Shown here: one piece after another, positions 22,727-35,218 of the stretch
Position numbering within the stretch: position 1 is the first letter of the stretch
How the letters are laid out: each line of letters begins with the position of its first letter
Assembly (NCBI RefSeq): GCF_030867095.1
Contig: NC_081832.1
Span: 62,419,444-62,483,443, forward strand
From: Alligator mississippiensis
Lineage: Eukaryota > Chordata > Crocodylia > Alligatoridae
Length of the DNA stretch: 64,000 bases
Direction: 5' to 3'
Program-made: the position numbers and the translations under genes
The notes under the pieces: model-generated
Seen by the model: the letters and a program-made list of their open reading frames with translations, nothing else
Told to the model about the DNA's origin: nothing
Databases searched by the model: none

Positions 22727-23184
22727 CTAATATACTGATCTTTTTGTAAGAAGCACTCACTCATGGCATCTGGGCATAGGAAGTTAATGAATTATACCCA
22801 TACATTTATTTGAACTCCTCACCATAGAAAAAATGACAGCGTTAAGCCCTTCAGCATTCTTTCATCATTGTATGATCCCAACAAAACTTTTAACAGCCCT
22901 TGGATTAGCTCAACCAACTACATTAAATAATTTATTGATGGTTCATGATCCAGTATATTCTTGATCGCAAATATGTATCCTGCATTGTGCCTGGAAGGTG
23001 GTTGCTCAGATCCTGGTGGGGCACACAATGGAGTGAGTTCTGTAGTTGGACACTTTCCCCTGAAACTCCAGTCCCTCAAAGATGCACAAAGACCTCTCAG
23101 GCCCTTAGCAGAGTAATGGAAAGTGTCTTTGAAGCAGTGTCAGTAGGGTATGGAGGAACCAAACTGATATTTTTAACAGCTTTC
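22727..23184. other. Intergenic DNA, no gene seen
   Basis: Unremarkable AT-rich sequence between a MITE and a CR1 scrap. Confidence 0.5.
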
Positions 23185-23277
23185 TTGCTCTAGGTATAGT
23201 CAATCCAGCCTTGGGCAGGAGATGAACTTAGATGACCTCTCCTAATTCCTTCCATCTCTGTTTTCTGTGACTCCACC
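23185..23277 (+). mobile_element. CR1 LINE 3'-end fragment
   Basis: The 'ccttgggcaggagatgaact' and 'tagatgacctctcctaattc', 'cttccatctctgttttctgtga' blocks match the CR1 3' end pattern 'ctgggcagggggttggactagatgacctc..aggtcccttccagctctatgattctatga'. Only the last 90 bp or so is present, as is usual for 5'-truncated CR1 copies. Confidence 0.7.
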
Positions 23278-24889
23278 ATTAAAGCAGCCATCAGTACCAC
23301 GTGGAGGAAGCACTGCTCAGCTCTCAGTTTTGAGAACAAACAACCTTGACACTGTGACGCTGCTTTCCTCTGTGCCATTCTTTTCTGACAAGTAGTAGCA
23401 GTTACCAGAAACCATCCTGGTTTATTCTATGCCTTGTAATACAAACATAAACTGTGCTGAATTCTTGCCATAGTCCTTTGAGCAATACTCCTGACTGCTG
23501 CAGAGTTTAGTATTAAGATTGGCAACACTATCATGTCTGAAGTAATCTGTTCCATTACAGATATTTATAGCATGCCATCCTACAAATCAAAGGCAAGGGT
23601 TTGGAAACTAAAGGGATGCGACAACCTGATAAAATCAACCCACTCACTCAGAACTGAAGCTGACACTGAGGGGGTTCATTCCCCTCACTCTACCTTCGTA
23701 TAACTCCTTTCGATGCCAGTGCGAGTATGCATAAAGCAAGATTAAGGTGGCACAAATGGGAGACTTCACTGAAGTCAAATTGAGCTATTCTCAATTACAC
23801 TATGATTAAATCAATGTCTTTAACTTATGCCTGATCGTTACCCAGAGCAGTTTTAGGACCCCCTTGCCTGAGTGGCAGAAGGTCGGGGTCTATTTTATAC
23901 CCCATGAGAGGACAATATGAGGAAATCTTTTCTTCCTCCTTTCTCTCTTACTTTCAGTTCTGTCTGTACTCTCCTCTAGCAGGGCCTGTGAGCAATCTCA
24001 AAGGCCACTGTACATTGCCCAGGAGTGACTCAAGGCCCGCAACTTTTGTGCAGTTGATTTACACTTGAAAGCATTTGTTTTTACTGTGGAAAAGTCCCCA
24101 CCTCAAGGCTCACCTTTCTGGGTCTGAGCCCCAAAATGAGCCACATCAAGCAGTCTTTTATTGTTAGTGGTCTGAGTTGAATAAGGAAATCCCTACCTAT
24201 TTTTATAACCTAGGAGTTTTCTCCAGTTTACCCCAGGGTCCTGCATTGTGGTATTTTGCATTTTTGCAACTAGAATGTCCTACCATTAATGGGATCTCTG
24301 CCCATTTAAATGAGAGATTTCTATTGCAGGTTTCAACAAAGGAGAATTTTGCCCCCAGAATCCTGGCTTTTGTAGCTTGAAATCAAAAAACATAATAATG
24401 ATGTGATCTAAATGCAGTGCTATGGTTTAGGTAGAAAGAAGTAGGTACAAGCCCACGCACTTGTTACTCTTGTGTTCAAGGGAAATTGGAGTCAAAGTTC
24501 TCAGTAGGCTCAAGCTCTAATTTTGCACTGGGTTTTATTGTTAATTTTGAAAAGTAGAACACATAGAATAATAAAACATCCATTATGCACCTATTAAAGC
24601 AGGCTCCACATTAGCGTATAGCTTGTGCAAGTGTTTCATAATGCTGTTATTGCAAATAAAGTTGCTTTTTGAGGACAACACATAAAGTGATTTCAGTTCC
24701 CCTGACCTATGAATGACTTGCAGTTTAGACAGATTTATGTTATCTACTTATTGATTACCTGACATGCCATTTTAATCTCTAAGAAATTCAAACATTCCTC
24801 CTCAATCATATGGACTCCTTCAGATCATTTTATTTTGGGGGTAAATAAAGCATTTTTTGCCAGGTTGTTTAATTGCCTGGCATATGGGC
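23278..24889. other. Intergenic DNA, no gene seen
   Basis: AT-rich sequence with short frames. No supported gene or bounded repeat. Confidence 0.5.
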
Positions 24890-24957
24890 CTAATTCTAAC
24901 ATCATGTGGGTCTACACTGGTGCGGTTTTATTTACTTCAGTGAGGTTACTCTTGATT
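24890..24957 (-). repeat. Ancient amniote repeat fragment
   Basis: Reads on the minus strand as 'gaggtcactgaagtaaataaa...ccagtgtagacccacatgatg...gaattaggcc', matching the common '...gatttacaccagtgtaa..gatcagaatctggcc' pattern. A direct relative lies at about 26305-26380. Confidence 0.4.
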
Positions 24958-24964
24958 TGCCCAG

Positions 24965-25033
24965 AATAGGCCCAGAAATAGATTTGCCCATAAATAGGCC
25001 CAGAAATAGATTTGCCCATAAATAGGCCCAGAA
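24965..25033. repeat. 28-bp minisatellite, about 2.5 copies
   Basis: The unit 'aataggcccagaaatagatt' + 'tgcccata' occurs at 24965-24992 and 24993-25020 without change and is partly repeated from 25021. The identity of the copies indicates a recent duplication. Confidence 0.95.
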
Positions 25034-25720
25034 TATCTGCTTTTATAAAGGCATTTTTTTTAAAAAAGGACTGAATGCTTTGAAAGCATTTAGATATTAT
25101 GGTCCCATTGCCAAAGCTCTGTAAGTGCCTCAAGAGAAGACTGGTAATGGTTTAAGGAGCTTTTAACCAGTTAATCACTGGTTCAACTCCCTTACAGGTC
25201 AACAGTAACTGAAAGTCATTTCTGCCTTCTGGTTGTTCAGTATATGTAAACAGTAAGTCGAGGGTCTCAAATCTTAGCAAATGGTTGTTCACAGCACAAG
25301 TGCTACTGTCACACACCACTTGTTGGCTGTCTGAACAGAAGCAATGGGCCTGTCATATATGTCATGGAGTCCAACCCAAAATTTCACTCTTCCAGGCTTT
25401 CAGTCCAACTTTTTTCACTTGTACAGCATCCATTTAAACAAACTGACACCTCCATATATTGTTTTTGTCTTTGGAAGATTTTCTTGTCAACCACCTAAGA
25501 ATGCATTTAGAAATGGCAGATTATTTACCGATCTCAGAATCACCATGGTCTGACATGTGGATGCTGAAGTTCACGTTCTGTACGAGTTTGGCTTTTCACA
25601 CTTTGGCAAACTGCTGAACATTAACGTGCGCTCCCGAAATAAAGCGACTTCTGTACATCAGGGTAACTGAGGCCCATCATTTTCCATTGGTGCAGCTTCA
25701 CAGTTGGGAGCAACAGCAGA

Positions 25721-25766
25721 GGCAGATCTGTGGCATAGGCAGATCTGTGGCATAGGCAGATCTGTG
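25721..25766. repeat. 17-bp minisatellite, about 2.7 copies
   Basis: The unit 'ggcagatctgtggcata' repeats at 25721, 25738 and 25755 (partial) with no mismatch. Confidence 0.95.
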
Positions 25767-25907
25767 TCTCATTTTGTGGCAGTAAAAATGCCAGAGTCTT
25801 ATCAACATTATAACCTGGCACCAGTGGAACTACACTGGTGGATATTTATGGGTCCTTATTTTTCTAGGATAAGAAATGCCTGGGAGAGTTAGGCATGATA
25901 GACTTAG

Positions 25908-26015
25908 GCTTCACTTCAGAAAGCATCAGTATTCAGGACACTGCTTAAGCTTTAGACACTTGTTTAAATCCTGTTGACTTCAATGGGACTTAAGCATGTG
26001 GTTAAGTGCTTTTTT
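25908..26015 (+). repeat. Ancient 'cttcaatgggacttaagca' repeat
   Basis: Contains 'gttgacttcaatgggactta' + 'agcatgtggttaagtgc' preceded by 'acactgcttaagc', a pattern very common in reptile and bird DNA. A diverged second copy is at about 54450-54560 in the CPEB4 intron. Confidence 0.5.
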
Positions 26016-26304
26016 CAACTGTGACCTAAGAAAAATGTTGATGCTGGGTTTTTTTTCCTTATTTAAAAAAAAAGAATAAATCATTGAAAGAGCTGCTTAA
26101 GGCTATCACCATTAAAAAAGAAAAAGCAATCCTTGTGTATTTCCCACTCTAGAGCTCAGATCAGAAGATATTTAAATGACAGTTAAGTAATAAGCAGCTA
26201 AAGCAGAAAGAGTTTCAGCCAATATACGCAGTGAATGTGTCATAATCACTCTTCGTGAACGGTGGTCTAAAAAGAGGGATTCAAAAGGAGGTTTGCAGAT
26301 CTGA

Positions 26305-26380
26305 TTCTGTTCTGTCTACATCATTACCAGTGGAGTCAATCTGGATTTACACTGCAGTAAATAAGATCAGAATTTAGTCC
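26305..26380 (+). repeat. Ancient amniote repeat fragment
   Basis: 'tggagtcaatctggatttac', 'actgcagtaaataagatcag', 'aatttagtcc' follows the same consensus pattern as the inverted fragment at 24890-24957. Confidence 0.45.
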
Positions 26381-27934
26381 TATGTAGATTTCTTTTTCCT
26401 ATCTGGTTCTAAAAATAACATTTCATTTCAACTGGAAGAGCAAAGAAAGAAATCCAGTGGCATCATAATTTCCCTCTCTAGATAGTTTTTATGCTTGTGT
26501 GTTCCATTTAAAAGAATAATCTGTAAATGACTTATTATCAAGAAAAGTTATTTGTTTGCACTAATCAAGACTTAAACTCGGAGGCATAATATGGAACTAA
26601 TTATTTTTAACTAACTAATCAACATGTTTCATTCATAAGTTGGGATTTATCAATATAGCACATGAAAGGAGGGAACATATTATTATTTCAATTTAGATAA
26701 TATGCAAAAAGCACTGTGTTTGTAATGACCTGCTTTCACTGAATATAATCAAGCTGCAAAGCTCTATTACAGGCTGGAAATAGCAGCAGCTTACTTTAAT
26801 GAGATTTCTGGCTCTGGGCCCCAGCTGTTCTACGCAAGGCTCTCCCTTTGCTCTATGACCTACCAATATGTGCTGTCACCAGTAATGAGACAGGACCTAT
26901 TTCCTAACATGGGGAAAAACTGGAAAGCACGAGTTCATTCTGCTATGCCAATAGATACACGCCCTCTTTTCCCCTGCAAGGAAGAAAGAGGGGAGCATTA
27001 AATATGCAACATCTCTATCCCCTGCTCTAGCCTAGAAAGCATCAAACCCAAAAGCTAGTGAATTGAGAGTTTAAGGCTGAAGTCTGTTCTTCACCTATTC
27101 CCTGCTGCAAATATGTACTGGTGGTTATTAGGTATGTACAGGTATGCTTGTTTTCTGTGAAGTCCCCCAATAGAGGACTCTAGCCTATATCTCCCGCAAG
27201 TCCTGGGGAAGAAGGAATGACTGCAATCGGAGAGTTAACTCAGTTTTTGTGGAATTATGCTCATCTGAGGGCTGCATTGGGAACATGCCAAGAGCCAAAG
27301 AGCTGCACCTAATTTGCATAAAATGGAGCAGATTGTGATGGCTCTCATTCTGAATACAGAGATGCAGCCTGGACACTGCAGATTCCAGCAAGCAGTGCTC
27401 CATTTTGCACTGAGCAGCCTGGTCACTAAGATCATGATAGAGCATGTGTACCTCTAAAGCAAAATACCCACAGGCCCCATTGTGAGACCATGTCAAGTGA
27501 ATTTTGGTTCCCCTGCAGTGGATGTTTACTATTATTTTTCTTCCTGCTTTTATCTGAATTGTTTTTTCAGTCTCCCACTCCTACTAGTGTTTGGTAGTTT
27601 CAAATAGATTTACCACAGTGGCCCAAACACATTGGTGGGGATCATTCAGAGCAAGAAGCCATTGCTGTTCCCCTGTTTAACATTAGTGAATATTTTGAGA
27701 ACATAGAATCCAGAAATGCATTCAATCTTTTTTTGGGTAAAAAAAACTGATGAACATTTTCATCAGAATACATGGTAGTGCATGCTTTAATGCACTTTGA
27801 AATGAATGACTTGGTGCTTTTCGATTTGTCTTTTTGCCCTTCTAAAATACCCAAAGGCACTAGCCCACTTTATAATGGATTGGGCTCCAATGATTTCTTA
27901 TTTTGAGAAATGAAGATATTACTGAATTAGCAAT
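26381..27934. other. Intergenic AT-rich DNA, candidate non-coding conserved stretch
   Basis: No supported gene. About 26440-26800 is repeat-free and rich in TAAT/ATTA homeodomain-type words. This is the kind of composition seen in conserved non-coding elements, but one sequence cannot show conservation. Confidence 0.4.
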
Positions 27935-28080
27935 TATACTTAGCACCTAGGCACTGTAGCACTTTACAAAAATTGACTAATTGAGTCTCACAACACCCGG
28001 GCTGCATTTCTGTCTTATTAACAGGAATTAAATAACTAATTATTCATGTTTGGTAGGTCGGGAAACAGGAAGACTGAGGA
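27935..28080 (+). repeat. Ancient amniote repeat fragment
   Basis: 'tagcacctaggcactgtagc', 'actttacaaaaattgactaa', 'ttgagtctcacaacacccgg' resembles the 'tatatagcactttacaaacattaattaattctcacaacacccctgtgag' section of an old vertebrate repeat, followed by 'ggtcgggaaacagga'. Confidence 0.5.
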
Positions 28081-31000
28081 TCTAATTCTCAATGTGCCTA
28101 AAAGGGCTCAACTCCCATTAACTTTACTGAGTGGAACATGGTTAAAAACTCTTCCGTTCATCTTCTCTTCATTTAGGTTTTTTTGTTAAAATCTCCGCCC
28201 CACCCCAAAAGAACCCCAAAACAAAACAAAAAAACCCCCATGCCTGGTAGGAGGCAGGGTATCTCAGCTAGAATTAGAAATCAAGAGATTCTGTGCTTGG
28301 GGGACCCTGTCCAAGCCATGATGGTTAGATAACACAGTGAGATGGTAGGAGTCGTAGAAACACCTAAGATAAGTACAGCACTCTTTGCTTTGTCATTTCA
28401 TCTCTGAAGATGCAGCTTTCTTTCAAATTTACATTTAAAAATCTGAATTTTGATGGGATTTTCCCTTGCCCAGTTTGATCCCAAAGAAAAATGCTATTCC
28501 TAAGTGAAAATAAGAGTTTCTAACAGCTGCACAGCCAGACTTTTAAGTATAGCAGCATGAACAACACCACTGTCATAATACTACCTATTTCCTCTTCTAA
28601 ATTATTTATGTATTTATTATATTTTACATGAACTGTGGAACCTGGAGGCATTTTTCCAGTGTCAGATCATTCTAAAGCAAATTACATACAAATAATATAT
28701 TCTGCTACATTTCAAGGTTTGCAAATACAGTGGTATGTTATAGTGTTCATTAATATTAGAAAATTACTATATGTGAAATAGTATTTTGGGCAGTGATGCT
28801 TTTTTTCTTACAGACTTAAGGCTCTCAGGCAATGCACTCCATTAAGAGGTTGCTTAACATATGAGAAGATATCAATATACAGTCCCTTAATGCAATCATA
28901 GAAAAATGGTGAAGGCAGTCTTGCCAAATTAAACTATTAACATGTATAATGTGTTTTACACAAGATTTAAATGGTTTACTGAGTTTATAAAATCACACTT
29001 TCCTGTTGCAGTGATAGATCGGAGATATGAGCTACCAAACAGCAATCGGAGCTGCAGCAGGATAGAGATGAACTCTTGGGTTTTCTCAGCGACCTATAAA
29101 ATACTTTGTGCACTCTTTGAAAATTGTTCCAAAAACAGAATTTTCTCTTCTTGTAATATACACTGTTCCTATGTTGCCTAGAGATATTAGCTCAGCCATT
29201 TTGAAGCAAGGGTTGGGAGAAAACTGTTGATACTGATTCTCTTCAGATTTCTCTGTTGCCTCTAGCAATGTTGAATATCAGTAGCCTTCTATCTCATTAG
29301 GCCCAAATTATTGTTCAGAGACCAATATGGACCTCATTCACTTACCTTCTCTGATCCCTTCTCAGTTCAGTTTAACAGACATACTGCTCCTCATACAGTA
29401 GGTGTAGTGATCACCAGGTTAAAAAAATATAGGCGTACATGAATGAGAAGAACTAAACAAACTTTAATTGTGGAACAGCAGGCAACCTCTGCAGACCCTT
29501 TGTCCCTCTCTCTCACTGACTACCCTAACTCAGGGACCATCTCTCAATTTCCAACTTTTGTAGTCTTATAAGTAAGGAAGTATCTCTAAATTATCACTTC
29601 TATCATGATACTATTATTTTATCTTGAAATGTAAATTGATTAATTTCATGTTATCTCAGATATTTACATTTTTAGTGGGGTTGCAGACTCTTTATGGACA
29701 AGACACAACCATCTCACAGGAATAGTCAGTGAGAAGCAAGTAGTTTGTGCACCTTTGATACCCTACATTTTTTTGTTCCCACATCCTGGTATCTGCCAGC
29801 ACCTCCAACAGTAATAAACAGGAGCATTAGCCTGATGCTTCCCCTAAAGTTAGGGACAATGCTGCGCAGTGTCAACAGTTAAAGCTTCTGTGCTGACTCA
29901 CAGAGGGCTCACCTTTCTTCCTAGATGATACCATGACAGCTGCAGTCAGCAGACGTTCTAGAATTGACAGTCCCATGGTTTAAAAGAAGGAGCTGAATGC
30001 AAGGCATTTTCCATCCGGGTTTGTTTTCAGCTCTGTAATTCATTACCCCCATTGGCTCAACAGTGTCCTCATTTGTTAACTTTCAGGCCATACTGCACAG
30101 CACATATAATTGCCTGAGCATTTCTAGGATGAGCGGGGTGAAAGATTAGAAGATGGCTAGTTATGAGATCCTGGGTTTTTGTTTAATTTTTTCATTAAAC
30201 AATCACATTAAGTTACTGTTTTATTTTGATGTTATGTTTGTGTCATATACTCTCTTGTATTGTTATTTGGGCAATATGTCCTGCTTGATAGAGCTCTTGC
30301 CATCTACATTGAAGATATCTACCCTTTGTTGTGCTTTATCATTTATACAGCAACGCAAGCTTGGATAGGTGCTTTATTAAATCCAAATAAACCACAAATC
30401 CTAAGGTTATTTCTGACTCAGTAAAGTAAGCAAACAGATTTTTTTACACTACCCCAGCTGCTCTCAATTTTTACTGTGACCTGAGTCACAATCTAACATT
30501 TATTGGGTGATGTGTTGCAGTCAGAACTGTCAGAAGAAGGATTTTAGAAAGCTGGGTAGGAAATCTAATCCTCTGAAGAGAGCTGCACATTCCCCCTCAT
30601 GTTTTAGCTTAGCAGTAAGGAGCTTGTCAAGGGGCTTGTGCCCTTGAGGACTGATTCTAGGGTGGTCCTCCCCTATAGAAAGTGCCCTTGAAGATCACCA
30701 GCTAGCATTGTCTAAAAATATCAGGAGAGATGGCTCATGGAATTCCTTCTTTTAAGTTAGCTATCTCCGTAGATGAACCCATTATATGTTAATGATTATT
30801 TATGATACTTTATACAGTTAAAATGTAATTTCCTTCTAAGGCTTTTTCAGGATAAAGTGCTAGCTATATACCTAACCACTGAACTGCAGCTATATCCTTG
30901 GTAGAGAAAATTGGCACATTGAATCTTGCACCCTTGGAGATGTGGAGAAAGAAACAAGAAAGAATATTAGCATAAATCCTCACTTTTGTACAAAGTACCA

Positions 31001-32639
31001 TGGGAAGTTTAATGTCAAAGCAGAGTAGACAGGAACTTTGTGTTGGATTTTTAAAGGTAGTTAGATATCTGAAGATGCAATTTGCCACCTAAAACTTTTA
31101 AAATATAGACTTATAAAGTTTATGTCCAGAAGACCTCTATGAAATAAGCTTCTGGTACTCAATTTATCTATTGCTGGAGGAAGAAGAACTGACTTAAACC
31201 TGCAAATATTTAGGCTTGTGGTTTGAGTAAGTCTAGATATTACAAATGCCCTGCTAGACCCCTAGGTAAATATTTAATCTGAGCAATAAGGATATATATG
31301 TTGAAGAGCTTCAGAAATACCTGTCATAATTCCAGTCTGTCCATCACTGGAAATCATAGTAAGTAATAATATCTTTTGTCTTGCAGTGGATGCTGTTTCT
31401 GTACTGGTATTTCTTAGCAGGAACTCGAGGCTGGTGATGTGGTGTAGGACACAGAGATGACATCTCCTGTTTGGACATTTGGGGTGGAAAAAGATTTTCA
31501 AAGTCATTTGAAATTCTCTCATGGCTAAAAGTGATTGGTTTTTAAAATGCTGGTGTACCTCCTTCTTTAATCTATTGCAAAGATCCACAAAACTTAGGTT
31601 GCAATTCAAAGAAATCCCTCCTTTCGGGGACTACAGAACCCAACTGCCTGCTCTTGATTTACCTCCAGCAACCCATCAAGGTAGCAGCTTCCTTTCCAGT
31701 GCTTAAACACTCATATTTATAGACACTACTAATTTTGGGTAGTGATCTACTCTTCCTTGCAATTAGATGTCATTATTGCAATCTCTGTGTATTATCTGGC
31801 AGTTTTAGCTTAAAGAGGCCATATAAAATGATGCCAGTCCTCCTGAGCAGCTGACGTCATCAAGATATCACCTGGGGAGAAGCCTTCATTGGACGGCTAA
31901 TAACAGCAAACCATGTTTGTCATGCCCAAGGATTGATGCTAGCATTTGGAAGTTCTGCTCACAACACACTCGTTGAGCTGCATTTGTCCTTTTGCATTGC
32001 AGGGTGTGCCTGCATGAAAATCAGGCTGTTGATGCTATCCTTTCCAACCTATTTATTCAACAGCCATACATTAGAGGCAGGTCTGTCACTTCTTGACAGA
32101 AGTGCTTGTTAACTTTGAATCTGATGATAAGGATAATAATAATAATAATAGAGTGACTCATAAAGTATGGAGGAAAATAGTATTTAAAATTCAGACAGGC
32201 TTGCATAGGTTGCAAAATGATAAACAAAAGGGGCAATGGTAACCCTGTAATTACTAGGTCAGAAACAATGATGCTTTTCACTTTATGTAAACAAATCCAT
32301 TTTCACAGGTGGAAACAGGGGATATAGGATTGCAGAGGAAAGAGCTTACTTAACATGTGTATGCAATTTGGGGTTTGTTGAAAAGATCTGGATCACCCAA
32401 TCACATAAACAGGTGACTACAGGTTTAAAATAGCTTGGAGTATGGAGGTGCTTATACACGCCCAACTGTTGATTGAAACTTTTTGACAAATGTTGCTGAA
32501 TGGAAATGCCATCTCTTCCCTCCCCCTGCCCCCACCCTCCCCCGGAATGTACATATCCTCATGATTTCTTTCTCTTTTTGTGGTCATTTAACTCTGAAAA
32601 AATTTGTGTTGATTTTAATTTATACAAGTGTAAAAATTG
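28081..32639. other. Intergenic DNA, no gene seen
   Basis: AT-rich and stop-dense. It holds a short (TAA)n run at about 32131-32150, a MIR-like scrap at about 30030-30125, and a palindromic CRE (TGACGTCA, 31852-31859) about 24 bp after a 'catataaaatg' TATA-like string. No open frame long enough, and no splice-bounded exon I can support. The nearest gene to the left is unknown from this window. Confidence 0.5.
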
Positions 32640-33789
32640 GCACCCATCTTTATGAGCAACCCCTGGGACGTGCGCTGAGCATGGTACGCAAGGCCATTTT
32701 GCTCGGCACACTACCACCAGCCCTGGCTCTGGTAACAGCTGCCAGCCATGAAGCCCGGGCTGCTCCCAGTACAGGCAGCGGGCAGGCTGCAAACAGTTGC
32801 GCCGGGCTTCACAGCCCTGGCATCAGCTCTATGTTGGCAGCAACTGTGCGTGCACCTCTGAGTGGACAGCGGGAAGGTTGTGCTGCCTCAGGCCCTATAC
32901 CTGCTGTCCACTCCAAGGCGCACATGCACTTGCCAGGACAAAGCTGATGCCAGAGCCTGGAGCAGCTGTTTGCAGCCTCCTGGCTGCAGCCAGCTCAGGC
33001 TCTGGGTAGCTGCTGCCAACCATGGAGCCCAGGGCTTGCAGCTGAGCCCACCTGACTTCCACCGGCTCCAAGCCCAGCCCAGACCCAGACCCCCACCGAG
33101 ATGAAGCTGGCACTGCCCCTTGCCAGGAGTGCCGCACCTTTGCGGGCTTAGCTGTGCAGGGTGGGTGGGTGGTTGGACTGATGGGCAGGCTGTGGGCCAG
33201 GGCCTCGGCCGGACACGCTGCAGCCTGGGGGCTGCCTCCCTGGGGAAGCACAGGGACTACAGTGGGCTCAGGGCATTGTTGGGTCAGACTTTGTCCGGTG
33301 GTCCAGCAGCCCAACTCCGTGTGCCTGCAGAACTGGTTCTGTGTGTCTGTGTGTGCACACATGTGTCTGGTTCTGGATGTGGGTGCATGTGTCTGTTTTG
33401 GATGTGTTCTGGTTCTTTGTGTTTGTGCACGTGTGGTTTTGTGTGTGTGTCTGGTTCTCTGTGTTCATGTGTATGTGTCTAGTTCTCTCTCTGTTCTCCT
33501 TTTTCTTTCTCTCTCTCTCTCTCCTCTTTTTTCTTTCCCTTTCTCTTTTTTCTTTCTTTTTCCCCTTTCTCTTATTTCTAGCTCTCTCTCATTGCAACAT
33601 GCTTAACAAAAAAGGAATACACAACAACAAAGGCAACATTTATGCTTATTAAATATACTAATATGCAGTGCGTCTTGCTATGTAAACTCCCCCCATTTTG
33701 TTTTTCTGGCATGCTGGCACTCTGGCACCTTCCAAGGTAGACATTGTGGTTTTTTCGGCACGCCAGCCAAGAAACATTGCCTATCCCTG
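32640..33789. repeat. GC-rich repeat-like block with hAT-like right end
   Basis: An abrupt GC-rich island with CAGCTGC/GGCAGC words. Its right end, read on the minus strand, begins CAGGGATAGGCAATGTTTC (33771-33789), a typical hAT terminal sequence. I could not find a matching left terminus or target duplication, so the element may be truncated or composite. A GT-rich section (about 33335-33480) and a polypyrimidine tract lie inside. Open frames are compositional. Confidence 0.5.
33480..33592. repeat. Polypyrimidine (CT/T-rich) tract
   Basis: About 110 bases almost entirely C and T on the + strand, including (CT)n runs near 33510. Simple sequence. Confidence 0.9.
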
Positions 33790-35012
33790 CTCCAGACACT
33801 CCTGATATAACTGTAGTCACAAGTGTAGTACATTCAGCACACCACATATCCTCCACAGTCATTTCCCCATCTGTCCACTTACGATCCTGCACCCTTCCCC
33901 TATTTTTAAATGCCTGAGGGGAGAAATGAGCCTTGTGGAATGACCTGAAATTCATCAGACTCCAGCTATTTCATATCATGGGGGAATGTAGTTCAAAGCC
34001 ATGGGACACTCACAGGGAACATCTTGCATAATGCTTCACTCGTTTACCAACGAATTTCCAACTTGAGAGCTTCAGCTGATCTCAAGCATGTCAGTATGGC
34101 ATGGAAAGACGTGGGGGAAGTGGCCTTTCATGTTTAGATGGATAGGTCTTGTGATGGATCTGGAGCTAGTCTATAATCATTTATTAATCCTATACGTTGA
34201 CATGATTTTTTTATGTTAACTGTAGGAATATACTGATTCAGTTTAGTAGGCAATTATAAGGAGAATGAGAGGTGAGAGAAGATTTTTTCAAAATAAGTTA
34301 CCCTTCAGTGAAAATTCGAGGGTTGTTTCAGGACAATGGCAGAGGCATTGGCTCTAAGGAGTCTGGTTTGATCTGCTGAGCCTATTCAACTGGAATTGAC
34401 AAGGATTGGAATTCCTACAGCCTTGGCATTGACAAGAACAAATGGATTCTGGCTGGATTAATAAGGAGCGTGATTATTTCAAAAGACAAGATCAGTGTTG
34501 GGGGAGTTTTGAGGGGAATCAGACAGATACAGCCACCTGCTGGGGTGCCTGAAGAAGCCAGGCCTGCCTTGGCCCCTATCACAGGACAGTAGGATAATCA
34601 TGTGGAATGTTTGTCAGTTTAAGATCTTATTTTCTTTCCAAATGCTATATTTTTGCTGGTAAAATAAAATCAATCCTCTAAGAATGCACTTTGCTTATTG
34701 TACACTACAGTTGACACTCTCCAAACATGAACCACTGTTGGACCTGCTGGGTAAGTACAATATATATAGGGCCCAGGGCCCAGTCTAGCAATGGAAGAAT
34801 CCCAAGATTTCACTTAGAGACACTAAGGTGCAAGGCCTCTAATCTGAGGGAGACTATGAAGAGGAGAGAGATTCAGCTAGCCCTGTAAATATGACAGGTC
34901 CATTTATTTTTCATTTCTAATAAGTGTACAATAGAGTATTTCTGGTGCATTTGTAATATTAAATACAAGGTCTGCTTGCAGACGTTCAACAACAACAACC
35001 CAACACACTTTA
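33790..35012. other. Intergenic DNA, no gene seen
   Basis: Mixed composition with short frames and no recognised repeat or gene. Confidence 0.5.
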
Positions 35013-35218
35013 CTGGAAGAAGCAATGCATTACTTCAACCTGGCTCTACAGCATCTGTATAGATTGAGTGCTTCAGCAGAGCTTTTTGATGCTTTTATCT
35101 AATAGCTGACTCAATCAGCTATTAGATAAAAGCACCAAAAAAGCCTCGCTAACGTGCCTGACCTATACAGATGTTAGACAAGCTGAGTCCAACTAATGTG
35201 CTGCCTCTTCTGGGCTAG
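35013..35218. mobile_element. Fold-back MITE-like element
   Basis: The core palindrome runs from 35052 to 35173: 'catctgtatag' at the left matches the complement of 'ctatacagatg' at the right, and the central arms 'gcttttatctaatagctga' (35091-35109) and its exact complement (35115-35133) enclose a 5-bp loop. A weaker inverted match continues outward ('ggaagaagcaatgcattac' against the complement of 'gtgctgcctcttctgg'), giving about 206 bp in total. No coding capacity. The target duplication is unresolved. Confidence 0.75.

Noticed and set aside
32316-32340. 'caggggatataggattgcag' as the left end of the 32.6-33.8 kb hAT-like block
   Set aside because: It matches the right terminus only loosely, and the flanks do not form an 8-bp duplication.
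33120-33652. Open frames over the GT- and CT-rich section
   Set aside because: Their C/V/S/L-rich translations come from (GT)n and (CT)n simple sequence.
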